Below are positions 35,331-42,955 of a stretch of 64,000 nt of DNA, one piece after another. Under the pieces are notes generated by a model. It saw nothing but the letters and a program-made list of their open reading frames with translations, made no database searches and was not told the DNA's origin. The number at the start of each line of letters is the position of its first letter. Within the stretch, counting starts at the first letter, position 1. The translations under genes were made by a program, and so were the position numbers. The DNA is taken from the NCBI RefSeq assembly GCF_900100385.1, contig NZ_FNFC01000012.1:62001-126000 (forward strand), given 5' to 3'. Source of the DNA: Halovenus aranensis. Lineage in GTDB: Archaea; Halobacteriota; Halobacteria; Halobacteriales; Haloarculaceae.

Positions 35331-35491
35331 GTAAAATACCAACTCGATTTACTGAAATGCTTCTCTCTGGCTGGCTCTAACAATCGTGCACCGAGTGCAC
35401 AGAGTTTTGACGCGTTACGTCTTGAAATGCTAGAGAGAGTGACTAAACCATGGGACGCTTTGTATGACACACTCTGTAACGGTGTGGGTTC

Positions 35492-35588
35492 AGAAGTGTT
35501 GGAGAATAGGGTGAGCGTTTGCCGGTAGATTGACTCAATAGCGTACGGATTCATCTAACCCAAGGGATTGGTTTTCTCCTGTATTTCT
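35492..35588 (-). mobile_element. Solo left end of an IS1341-type element
   Basis: About 97 bases closely match, in reverse orientation, the left end of the tnpB element at 53755-53850: both share gcgtttgccggtagattg, ctcaatagc, acggattcatc and ggttttctcctg. No tnpB remains here. The palindrome of the intact left end is degenerate here (aacccaagggattggtt). It is a relic of an excision or deletion. The bases between it and the previous gene (35331-35491) show nothing I can identify. Confidence 0.7.
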
Positions 35589-35593
35589 AAAAA

Positions 35594-35722
35594 GTGCTGT
35601 GTTGAATAGCGGTCTCTGAGCCAAGGTGAAGTCACCTCGGTTCTGAGACTACGGGAGTCAACTCCCAACAAGCCGACTCAAATTCTGACTGATCCCGAAA
35701 ACACCGCTATTCAACAGAGCAC
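35594..35722. mobile_element. 129-bp MITE with 20-bp terminal inverted repeats
   Basis: The ends are 20-base inverted repeats (GTGCTGTGTTGAATAGCGGT at 35594-35613 and the complement at 35703-35722) with one mismatch. They are flanked by an identical hexanucleotide TAAAAA at 35588-35593 and 35723-35728, a probable target duplication. The interior has no reading frame. These features define a non-autonomous miniature element. The source transposase is not in the window. It sits about 100 bases upstream of the surface-protein gene at 35828. Confidence 0.8.
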
Positions 35723-35827
35723 TAAAAAGATGATGAGGGTGACTGTATCGTGTGAAGACTTCTATGACAGGCTGCCAGCCTTAGTAATAAAAAATAAGAT
35801 GATTCGGTATGAAAACGGAGAGTATAG

Positions 35828-38704
35828 ATGTTTAATCAAAGAACGTTGGCCGTCCTGCTAACTAGCCTGATGGTGTTTGCACCGCTGGCAGGTGCAGCAA
35901 CAGCCGGCACTCCACAGGATGTAGCCGATCAGTTACAGAGCAACACAACAACTATAACCGCCGCACAAAGCAGCGTTCCTGGTACATTCCTTAGTGTAAA
36001 TGATAACGTTGATGTTTGGGATGAGGCCGCTTTGCCCCTCCGGGTGGATCGGTCAAGTGGCGTTGCGACGTCCGTAAAAAATCTGATTACACTAGCAGGC
36101 ACGCCCAACCAAGGAACGACTGACCTCGGAATTAATGACCTCGTCACATATCAAAATGGCGAAACAATTGATCTGACATTCGACACGGACAGAACAAGAG
36201 CAGGGCTGGAGTTTGACGGGACTAACTTAGAGTTACTCGCAGTCAAAGCGATATCTTCTGATGGGCCGGAAGTACCTCGAACGCTAGATATTGACGAATT
36301 ACGAACATTCTTTGAAGAAGAGAACGACAGTCCAAACCTTATATTTGAATCTGTGGACACGAAACAGGTTTCCGGGCAAACAGTGTCATTTAGCTTTGAT
36401 ACGTCTGACAGCGATCGAGGACCAGGCGCCTACACGTTCATTGCCGTTAACACGACAAGTGGGCAGGGCCCTGTGATTAACAACGATAACCTCACCCGAA
36501 TAGACGGACATATCGAGATTCTTGGAACAGACGCCGCACACGTCCAACAGTCCGATTCTAGCGTGTCGGTTGACGGTACACACAAACCTGGCGACACAAT
36601 TGAATTCGATGTTAACCCCGGCGTATCAACGTCCAGTAGCCAGGTTGAACACGTCGTCGCACTGTGGAACGAATCTGCGGTAAGTCAGGAAACGATGGAG
36701 ATTCTGGCTCCAAATTCTGACGAGATTGACAGGGATACGACCCTCAGTGATTTCACAATCGAGCACTCGATTCAGACTGTTGAGGGTGTTGCAGACATGG
36801 AAGACGGCGTTACGGCATTCGGCAGAACGCTCACCGAAAACAAGGCGTCAGGAGTATTCGAACTTGCGAATATTGTCTCGTTCCTCGCCAACAATGGCAA
36901 TTTCGAGGAACCAACCACACAAAAGACAGGCAGTACCACAGTCTACGCCTCTGCTACGTCACTGCAAGTCTCAGACGGTAGTACAACGACCGTGTCAGTC
37001 GACACCACTGGTAATTTCGACGCAGGTGACTATGTCGCAGTCCATATGGCAATGGCCGATGGTGACCTTACTAAGACATCCTCAGAACGAGTTGATCTGA
37101 CGCTACGTACTCTCAACTCAGTTGAGGTCACACTGTCTGATTCGACAATTAACAGTGGAGATACAACAACCGCAACAGTCAATGCAAATTTCAATCAGCT
37201 ATCAAGTGAGGAAGTCACAAACGAAGCGATAATCACAAGTCGTGATTCCAGTGTCGCAACCGTGAGTGGATCAACAATCACTGCTCAGAGTGAAGGAACA
37301 GTGACTATTGAGGCAACGTACACAGAAAATGGCGTCACCAAGACCGACACGTTCGATTTGACGATTGAAGCGAGCGACGATGGTGACGATAGTAGTGGTG
37401 GCGGCGTCGGCGGCGGCGGTGATGGTGACGGCGATGACGGCGATGATGGCGATGATGGCGATGATGGCGACGACGATAATCAACAAGATGAGGACTCGCC
37501 CAACGTTGAGATATTCGAAGGAGACGAAATTGCTGAAGAACTTGACGGTGACATTCAGATCCCGGAAGGTTCGACCCCTACGCGCGCTGAGCGAACACAG
37601 ACACAAGTTGATGAGGAGTCAGGAACGAGTCGTGCAACGTTCACCGAAGAGTCGACCGTTGAACAAGTCGAGATAGAATCCCAAACTGAGGGGTCCGTCA
37701 CTGTTGTGGAGTATGAGAATGAGCCAGCCGAAACGGGCGACACGCCCGGACAAGTCGTCTCTGTGACACAAATAGAGGTTCCTGATAATGCTGTGGATTC
37801 GGCAGGAACTATAACAAAACGGGTCTCAGACCAGCGGCTTAGCGAGATGGACGCCACTGCTGAGGACCTGCAGGTCTTCCGCTTTGCAGAGGGCGAATGG
37901 CAGAGTTTGCCAACGGAGGCCGAAGAAATCGAGAACGGCGTTCGCTTAGTCGCAGAAACGCCCGGGTTCTCGTTCTTCGCAGTGAGTGCGCTTGATGACC
38001 CCACATTCGAGGTTATGCCTAGTGAGCCAACTGTTGGAGAGGACGTCACACTTGACGCAAGTAGCTCCGAAGCCAGCGTTGGAGAGATTGTCTCCTACGA
38101 GTGGTCAATTGATGGTGAAACACAAACCGGTGAAGTCATCACGACCTCGTTTGACACAGCCGGCAGCATTGATGTCACCCTGACCGTCGAAAACGAAGGT
38201 GGCAACACGCGCAGCGTGACCGAAACGGTCACGATCACTGAGCGCCCGGCGGCATTTGAGGTTTCCAACCTTGATGTTCCGGCCGAGGCGATGAGCGGCG
38301 ACACACTTGAGGTTACCGTTGAAATATCGAACACCGGTGGTGCTGGTGAGACGACTGTAACCTACGAGTTCGGTGATGCTGTCGAAGACGAACAGACTGT
38401 CCAGTTGGACGGGTCCGACTCAACGACACTTACGTTCACCGCAACAGCACCAGAAGAAGGCGGTTCTTATGAGCACACCGTCAGTGTTGGCGAAGATAGT
38501 GCAACTGGCGTAACAGACGTGGAAATCAGTGCTCAGACACCGACGGCGACGCCTGAGCCGACGGCCACGTCTGAACCGACACCGACAGCCACGGACACGC
38601 CCGATGACGGCGACAGCGATGATGGGTTTGCGCCAGGCTTCAGTCCCGTTATCGCTCTGCTCGCTGTGATTGGTGTTGCTCTGATAGCTCGTCGTCGAAG
38701 CTAA
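35828..38704 (+). CDS. Large modular surface protein with PGF-CTERM anchor
   Basis: A 958-residue exported protein. The signal peptide is MFNQRTLAVLLTSLMVFAPL ending near AATA. An N-terminal region of about 420 residues has no family I can name. Then a bacterial Ig-like domain (about 427-510, VSGSTITAQSEGTVTIEATY), a Gly/Asp linker (515-555), a PGF-pre-PGF-like domain (about 595-715, ending GVRLVAETPGFSFFAVSAL), a PKD domain (721-800, DASSSEASVGEIVSYEWSID), a CARDB-like domain (805-890), a Thr/Pro spacer and APGFSPVIALLAVIGVALIA plus RRRS. It should be an ArtA substrate. The DNA is AT-richer than the core, suggesting acquisition. The start at 35828 is the first ATG before the signal peptide. 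Confidence 0.87.
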   Translation: MFNQRTLAVLLTSLMVFAPLAGAATAGTPQDVADQLQSNTTTITAAQSSVPGTFLSVNDNVDVWDEAALPLRVDRSSGVATSVKNLITLAGTPNQGTTDLGINDLVTYQNGETIDLTFDTDRTRAGLEFDGTNLELLAVKAISSDGPEVPRTLDIDELRTFFEEENDSPNLIFESVDTKQVSGQTVSFSFDTSDSDRGPGAYTFIAVNTTSGQGPVINNDNLTRIDGHIEILGTDAAHVQQSDSSVSVDGTHKPGDTIEFDVNPGVSTSSSQVEHVVALWNESAVSQETMEILAPNSDEIDRDTTLSDFTIEHSIQTVEGVADMEDGVTAFGRTLTENKASGVFELANIVSFLANNGNFEEPTTQKTGSTTVYASATSLQVSDGSTTTVSVDTTGNFDAGDYVAVHMAMADGDLTKTSSERVDLTLRTLNSVEVTLSDSTINSGDTTTATVNANFNQLSSEEVTNEAIITSRDSSVATVSGSTITAQSEGTVTIEATYTENGVTKTDTFDLTIEASDDGDDSSGGGVGGGGDGDGDDGDDGDDGDDGDDDNQQDEDSPNVEIFEGDEIAEELDGDIQIPEGSTPTRAERTQTQVDEESGTSRATFTEESTVEQVEIESQTEGSVTVVEYENEPAETGDTPGQVVSVTQIEVPDNAVDSAGTITKRVSDQRLSEMDATAEDLQVFRFAEGEWQSLPTEAEEIENGVRLVAETPGFSFFAVSALDDPTFEVMPSEPTVGEDVTLDASSSEASVGEIVSYEWSIDGETQTGEVITTSFDTAGSIDVTLTVENEGGNTRSVTETVTITERPAAFEVSNLDVPAEAMSGDTLEVTVEISNTGGAGETTVTYEFGDAVEDEQTVQLDGSDSTTLTFTATAPEEGGSYEHTVSVGEDSATGVTDVEISAQTPTATPEPTATSEPTPTATDTPDDGDSDDGFAPGFSPVIALLAVIGVALIARRRS
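37429..37481. repeat. Short tandem repeat coding the Gly/Asp linker
   Basis: Repeated 9-base units close to ggcgatgat encode GDDGDDGDDGDD inside the linker of the surface protein. The units are almost identical, so the number may vary between strains. Acidic DG-rich linkers may bind calcium loosely; that is inference. Confidence 0.6.
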
Positions 38705-38757
38705 AGACGACGAGCCGCAGACAGCTCCTCCCAGGGGGCTGAAGTGGTCTGTTCCTG

Positions 38758-38795
38758 GTTACAGCGGTAGCGAGGCGAAAGCCCATCGGCTTTAC
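38758..38795 (+). mobile_element. Fragment of an IS200/IS605 left end
   Basis: ttacagcggtagcgaggcga plus the following aaagcccatcggcttta is identical to the left end of the IS200/IS605 element at 47381-49086 (reverse strand, 49050-49086). The rest of that end, including the closing arm of its hairpin, is absent. This is a partial end left in the gap between two surface-protein genes. Confidence 0.65.
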
Positions 38796-38889
38796 AGTAG
38801 TTGCTGATTTGGACGAGTCGAGAAATTACCTTACGTATCGAAACTAACTATACGGTGCCAGACGGCAGTACATATAATTGCTTCAGTAT

Positions 38890-39873
38890 ATGAACGTACC
38901 CATACGGTGGATAGTACTGCTGGGTTGTGTGCCGGTGTTGTTAGGAAGTGGTGTGATTGCGCTCGACTCACCGAGTCTTCAGGTTGAGAATTCACACGAC
39001 GTACCTGAACGGACCGTTACGATTGGTGGGGATAAGGTGACGATTGACGCAATTAGCCGTTATAACCGTGGAGAGACAATCAGTGTCACTGTAAGCGGGC
39101 CTGAGGATGCACTTGTGCAGTTACGGAACAAGGATCGGCAGCTTGAGGATGTGGTCCGGTTGTCAAACGATGGGACACGGCATGTAACGTTCTCTACAGA
39201 GTATCTCGAGCCGGGGACATATGCAGTCGCGCTTGAGATTAATGGTGCGTATGAGGAGGCTGTCCCAGTTGTCGTCTCTGGATACGACCTCAATGTAACG
39301 GCACCAAGCACAGTTGCGACTGATGAGCAGTTCGTTGTTACAACAGAACTTGATTATCGAAACCGTACATCACCGCCAGAAGCCGTAGAGATTGCTGTCT
39401 GGAACGGTGACACAGTATTCAATGCAACAGCAGAGCAGACAGCCGCGACGACCTACAGGGCGGATTTCAGCCTTCGTGACGCCAGTCCAGGTAATTTCCA
39501 AGTATACGTCGCAGCGATCAGTGACGAGCAGGTTGAAGGATTTCCCAATGCGCTTGCTATCGACAGCGATACCGCAGTCACCGTGACAGAGGGAGCTGGT
39601 AACCAAAACAACAGCGCTACTGAGACACCGACTGATAATAGAACACCAACCGAAAGCGGAGATGGAACGGGAACACCGCAACGTAGGACGCAGACAGAGA
39701 GCAATAGAGACGGTACCACACCTGATGACTCGGTGATTGAGCCAAATGGTACTAGGACACGGACAGGGGTAAATTCGGATGGCAATGGTCCGGGCTTTGG
39801 TGTCAGTTCGCTACTTTCTGGTTCGGTGCTTGGTATTGTATTATCTCTCGCGTATGCTCGCCGTTACCGGTAA
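38890..39873 (+). CDS. PGF-CTERM surface protein
   Basis: A 327-residue exported protein. A signal peptide (WIVLLGCVPVLLGSGVIAL) is followed by beta-sandwich-like repeats (EDALVQLRNKDRQLEDVVRL, PSTVATDEQFVVTTELDYRN) similar to haloarchaeal surface proteins with Ig-like folds. A Thr/Asn-rich spacer with several N-glycosylation sequons leads to NGPGFGVSSLLSGSVLGIVL and a C-terminal Arg cluster, a PGF-CTERM signal. It should be an ArtA substrate. AT-rich DNA and a position between insertion remnants suggest transfer. I start at the ATG at 38890; the upstream TTG adds only four residues. An IS1341-type element abuts its stop codon. Confidence 0.78.
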   Translation: MNVPIRWIVLLGCVPVLLGSGVIALDSPSLQVENSHDVPERTVTIGGDKVTIDAISRYNRGETISVTVSGPEDALVQLRNKDRQLEDVVRLSNDGTRHVTFSTEYLEPGTYAVALEINGAYEEAVPVVVSGYDLNVTAPSTVATDEQFVVTTELDYRNRTSPPEAVEIAVWNGDTVFNATAEQTAATTYRADFSLRDASPGNFQVYVAAISDEQVEGFPNALAIDSDTAVTVTEGAGNQNNSATETPTDNRTPTESGDGTGTPQRRTQTESNRDGTTPDDSVIEPNGTRTRTGVNSDGNGPGFGVSSLLSGSVLGIVLSLAYARRYR

Positions 39874-39874
39874 A

Positions 39875-41260
39875 CTACCCCACCCTACTTCGCTCACCGC
39901 ATAGGCGGTTCGCTCGTTGAGGGTGGAGCTTTGATGTGGACTCCCGGCGATCAACTGTCGGCGGTTGGCCGATAGCCGTCGCCGTTCAACATCCCACCAT
40001 TCAGACGCACGTCTACTGGTGCGTCTGCGCTCCCCGACGTGGGCGAGGAACGCAGTCTGTGTTGTCGCTCCCGCATATACCGCAGGCCGACGTTTTTCGC
40101 GCCGTTGTAGTCAGCGTTGATCTCGTACCCGCATTTGAGACACTGGAACTGCTCGCCGTCGCGGTTATCCTCGTGAGTGAAGCCACAGTCAGTGTGTGAA
40201 CACCGCTGGCTCGTGTGATCTGGCTCGACCTGTTCAACCGCGACACCGCAGTCTGGCGCTTTGTACTCAACGTACTCGACAAGACGACGGAACGCCCAGA
40301 TGTGATGCCAGTCAGCGTGAGGCAGTCGCTCACGGATATCAGTCAAGTCCTCGAACACGATCACGTCGCACTCGTGGTCAACCGCTTCCGCAACAATCTC
40401 GTTGGCGACTGTGTGGATATACTGTTTGCGCCATGCTCGCTCTCGCTTTCCAAGCCGCAACAAGGCGTTGTGAGCGGCTTGTGTCCCACGCTGTTGCATC
40501 TCTGCTCGGCGTTTTTCAAACTCCTGTATCCAGTGGTCGTACTCGTCACCACTCCAGAACGTGCCGGTTGACGCGACGGCAAGACTGTTCACGCCGAGGT
40601 CGATTCCGAGGACGGTCTGGTGCCCGGTATCGTCCGAACCCTCAACTTCAACAGCCTCGCCTTCGTCGTCCACTTTCCGCGTTTTGACGTGGAAGTAGAA
40701 CTCGTCAGTCGCTTGGTCGTACTGGAGTGTACTCGTCCGAAACTCGTACTCTTCCGAGAGAACGTATTCCTCGTATGGTGTTGGACTATCTGCTGGCAAC
40801 TCGAATTCACACTCGATTCGTCCGTTCACCGTCGAAAGTGAGATTTTGTTCCGGTAGAACGTCGCGCTCCGCTTGTCGTAGACCATGCTCCAGGAGGTGA
40901 ACTCTGGTTTGTTCGTCCGTTTGCCTTTCTTCCAGCGGTCAACACCGCTATCGACGGCGTGGACGGCACGCCGGATGGATTCTTGGACGAGGTTTGCCGT
41001 GAGGTCAGTTTCCTCGCGGAGACGATCGTACAGCGCATCTCTAGCTTTCACGTTCGAGGTGACGCAGCCTTCGTAGTCAGTGTTGTCCCAGCAGTAGTCA
41101 CTGGCCTCGTTCGCACAGTACAAGAATTGGTCGGCGGTTTCGTGGAGGTCGTCGTGATACTCGTCGGGAACGACGAGTTTGACCGGCGCGGTACGTCTGA
41201 CCTCTATGTTCCAGGTGTGTTTTCGACGGTACTTAATTATTGGGAGTCGGTCGGCTACTG
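39875..41260 (-). mobile_element. IS1341-type (tnpB-only IS200/IS605-family) element
   Basis: The right end on the minus strand has a long imperfect hairpin (CCACCCT ... AGGGTGG) followed by GGTAGTTTACC, a terminus shared with other elements here. It ends one base after the stop codon of the PGF-CTERM gene. The element carries one gene, tnpB. The left end is not clearly defined; it lies upstream of the tnpB core near 41207-41260. No tnpA is present, as usual for IS1341-type elements. Confidence 0.75.
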
Positions 41261-41351
41261 TCTTGTGGTATGCGTCACTCTGTGTCGGCTTCCTCCCCGG
41301 CCTACTCGCGTCGTGCTTCCGACCAGTCGGAAGCCCTCGCTCTCTCCTCAC
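39951..41351 (-). CDS. tnpB: TnpB-type RNA-guided nuclease, IS1341 group
   Basis: A RuvC-type nuclease of the TnpB family, ancestor of Cas12, guided by an RNA made from the element's right end. Catalytic residues are present: Asp in VLGIDLGVNSLAVAS, Glu in VIVFEDLTDIRERL and Asp in NADYNGAKNVG. Zinc knuckles are CSHTDCGFTH and CLKCGYE. The family N-terminus (VRRTAPVKL) normally follows an ATG, but here the codon is ATA (41205-41207). The only open start upstream is a GTG at 41351, inside a hairpin, giving 466 residues. Translation may therefore be lost or inefficient. Homologous to the tnpB at 53878. Confidence 0.82.
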   Translation of the reverse strand: MRRERGLPTGRKHDASRPGRKPTQSDAYHKTVADRLPIIKYRRKHTWNIEVRRTAPVKLVVPDEYHDDLHETADQFLYCANEASDYCWDNTDYEGCVTSNVKARDALYDRLREETDLTANLVQESIRRAVHAVDSGVDRWKKGKRTNKPEFTSWSMVYDKRSATFYRNKISLSTVNGRIECEFELPADSPTPYEEYVLSEEYEFRTSTLQYDQATDEFYFHVKTRKVDDEGEAVEVEGSDDTGHQTVLGIDLGVNSLAVASTGTFWSGDEYDHWIQEFEKRRAEMQQRGTQAAHNALLRLGKRERAWRKQYIHTVANEIVAEAVDHECDVIVFEDLTDIRERLPHADWHHIWAFRRLVEYVEYKAPDCGVAVEQVEPDHTSQRCSHTDCGFTHEDNRDGEQFQCLKCGYEINADYNGAKNVGLRYMRERQHRLRSSPTSGSADAPVDVRLNGGMLNGDGYRPTADS

Positions 41352-41470
41352 GGGCCGCGGGCCCGTTCGGATGGTCAGCGGGACCTTCGGTCCCGCACGA
41401 CTTGAGGCCGGGGGCTCCGCCTCGAAACTGCTGAACGGTTGTCAACCACCCCGCGCACGGTGGCGCGGGG
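41315..41470. repeat. Array of five strong hairpins
   Basis: Five GC-rich inverted repeats in 156 bases: GCTTCCGAC-CA-GTCGGAAGC (41315-41334), ACGGGCC-GCG-GGCCCGT (41350-41366), GCGGGACC-TTC-GGTCCCGC (41378-41396), an imperfect GAGGC/GCCTC stem (41404-41423) and CCCCGCGC-ACGGTG-GCGCGGGG (41449-41470). The order resembles the structured right ends of tnpB elements, but no plus-strand tnpB precedes it. The remaining bases to 41680 hold only weak traces of element sequence (ttcctgacttcagggcga). Confidence 0.65.
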
Positions 41471-41678
41471 CTTGTCAGTCAATCGGTCGGATGGGACGAA
41501 TCCCCAATTCGGCGTCACTGTTCCTGACTTCAGGGCGAGTTGACTGTCGTCCGTCTGCCGTGACGACTGTAGGCCACGACGGACGTACCGCCACCCAAGA
41601 GAAATTGAAGAAGGGCGAGAAAACGAGTTAGCCAGAATTTGACTCGTGGAGCGTTGTCTACCAAGATCAAGGCGGATA

Positions 41679-41699
41679 CCTCGGGGCTTGACCCCGAGG
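41679..41699. repeat. Orphan insertion-element end hairpin after the ABC permease gene
   Basis: A perfect 8-bp hairpin CCTCGGGG-CTTGA-CCCCGAGG, followed by ccgttgacagg. It is nearly identical to the hairpin at 32627-32646 and to the outer stem at 52607-52680. It lies 23 bases beyond the stop of the convergent permease gene at 41723, so it may also end that transcript. Confidence 0.6.
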
Positions 41700-41722
41700 C
41701 CGTTGACAGGGCTACAGAGTGG

Positions 41723-42955
41723 TCAATTTGTAAGAGCCGTCACCGAACTGTGACGTGTGACCTGCCACGTAGCAAGGACGGTACCGACGACCCCGAACAC
41801 CAGTGCAATGCCGGCGCCAATCGCGTACGCAAACGGTGGTACCTGTACGAGCCCCTCGAAACCAGTAACCGCTGTCGCGGCCCGGTCTAAAGCCCAAGCA
41901 AGTGGCGGGGTAATGACCAACCCGAGAAGACATCCCACTGTGGCGATCGTTAGTGCTTGGACAAGTGCCAGGACCAATACGGACTCCCGAGACCCACCAA
42001 TTGCCCGGTATGTCGCCATCTCCAAGCGCTGTTGATAAATAAGAGACAGAAAGAGATTCAACGACAGAGCCATACCAGCAAGGACAGCAAAGGCGACAAG
42101 CCCGAGGCCGCCAGCGATAACCAGTGCTTGCCGTTCAAGAATCGCTGTAATTTGTTCCTGATTTGTCCGGACGTCGAACTCAGGAAACGTGGTCGTGAGA
42201 CGCTGTTTGACGGCGCTCTGGTCAGCATCATCAGCAAGACGAACGGAGATCAGTGTCGCGCGGTCATTGGCTGCCGAGCCGGTGAGCGTCTGTAACTCGC
42301 TTAATAGAAGGGCAACTGTGTTTGTCCCATGAAAGCGCCGAAATGTCGGTGAGATACCAATCACCTGGAATGTCGTCTCTCGTGCAAGGCTGATCGTCCC
42401 GCCAACATGCAGCGTATCGCCAACTGATAGGTTATACTTCGCTGCTGTCCCCGGGTCGATGATAGCCTCGCTAGTCAGTTCACCATCGTACTCCCCGTCA
42501 GCATAATGTGTGTCAGCAGCAGTAAAGCCGGTCCCTGCCTGTAATTCAATAAGCGGGCCGCTCCCCCCTACGCCAGTCCCCATTACCGTCTCGAAATCCT
42601 GACCGTCAGTGCTGACGTAGATTGCCTGAAACGCCATTGGCACCGCGACATCAACCCCCTGTTGTGATTCAATTGCTGCCGCCATCTCATGGGCGTCAGT
42701 GACCGGGTTTCGGAATCCACCGATCGACGTCGGACTGAGCTCAACTGGTCCACCGGTCATCCAGAGATCAAACTCACTTTGCTCTGTCAGATCGGCGCCA
42801 GTCTCGACAACGCCAGCACCAACCCCAAACAGAAGCGTGATTGCGAGGACGGCAGCAGCGACGCCAGTCACGGCAAATGCCAGCCGCGCAGGGTCTCCAA
42901 CCAGCTGTCGCACACCGACACCGACGAGACCGGTAACGCGCGCACGTCTGCTCAT
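41723..42955 (-). CDS. MacB/FtsX-type ABC transporter permease, second subunit
   Basis: A 410-residue FtsX-like permease. An N-terminal helix (LAFAVTGVAAAVLAITLLFG) is followed by an extracellular MacB-type periplasmic-core domain of about 200 residues. Three C-terminal helices follow: LVAFAVLAGMALSLNLFLSL, VLALVQALTIATVGCLLGLV and IGAGIALVFGVVGTVLATWQ. The cytoplasmic coupling motif RLEMATYRAIGGSRESV is typical. It overlaps the upstream permease by four bases (ATGA), so it is the third gene of an ATPase-permease-permease operon. Such systems export lipids, peptides or lipoproteins; the cargo is unknown. Codon usage is AT-richer than in the core. Confidence 0.88.
   Translation of the reverse strand: MSRRARVTGLVGVGVRQLVGDPARLAFAVTGVAAAVLAITLLFGVGAGVVETGADLTEQSEFDLWMTGGPVELSPTSIGGFRNPVTDAHEMAAAIESQQGVDVAVPMAFQAIYVSTDGQDFETVMGTGVGGSGPLIELQAGTGFTAADTHYADGEYDGELTSEAIIDPGTAAKYNLSVGDTLHVGGTISLARETTFQVIGISPTFRRFHGTNTVALLLSELQTLTGSAANDRATLISVRLADDADQSAVKQRLTTTFPEFDVRTNQEQITAILERQALVIAGGLGLVAFAVLAGMALSLNLFLSLIYQQRLEMATYRAIGGSRESVLVLALVQALTIATVGCLLGLVITPPLAWALDRAATAVTGFEGLVQVPPFAYAIGAGIALVFGVVGTVLATWQVTRHSSVTALTN

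Noticed and set aside
35060-35554. Minus-strand frame MNPYAIESIYRQTL as a gene
   Set aside because: Its first part is the decayed left end of a tnpB element (matching the bases before the tnpB at 53878), and the rest overlaps the end of the DUF1616 gene antisense.
41315-41470. Hairpin array as a CRISPR array
   Set aside because: The stems are different sequences with no constant repeat or spacers, and no cas gene is present in the window.
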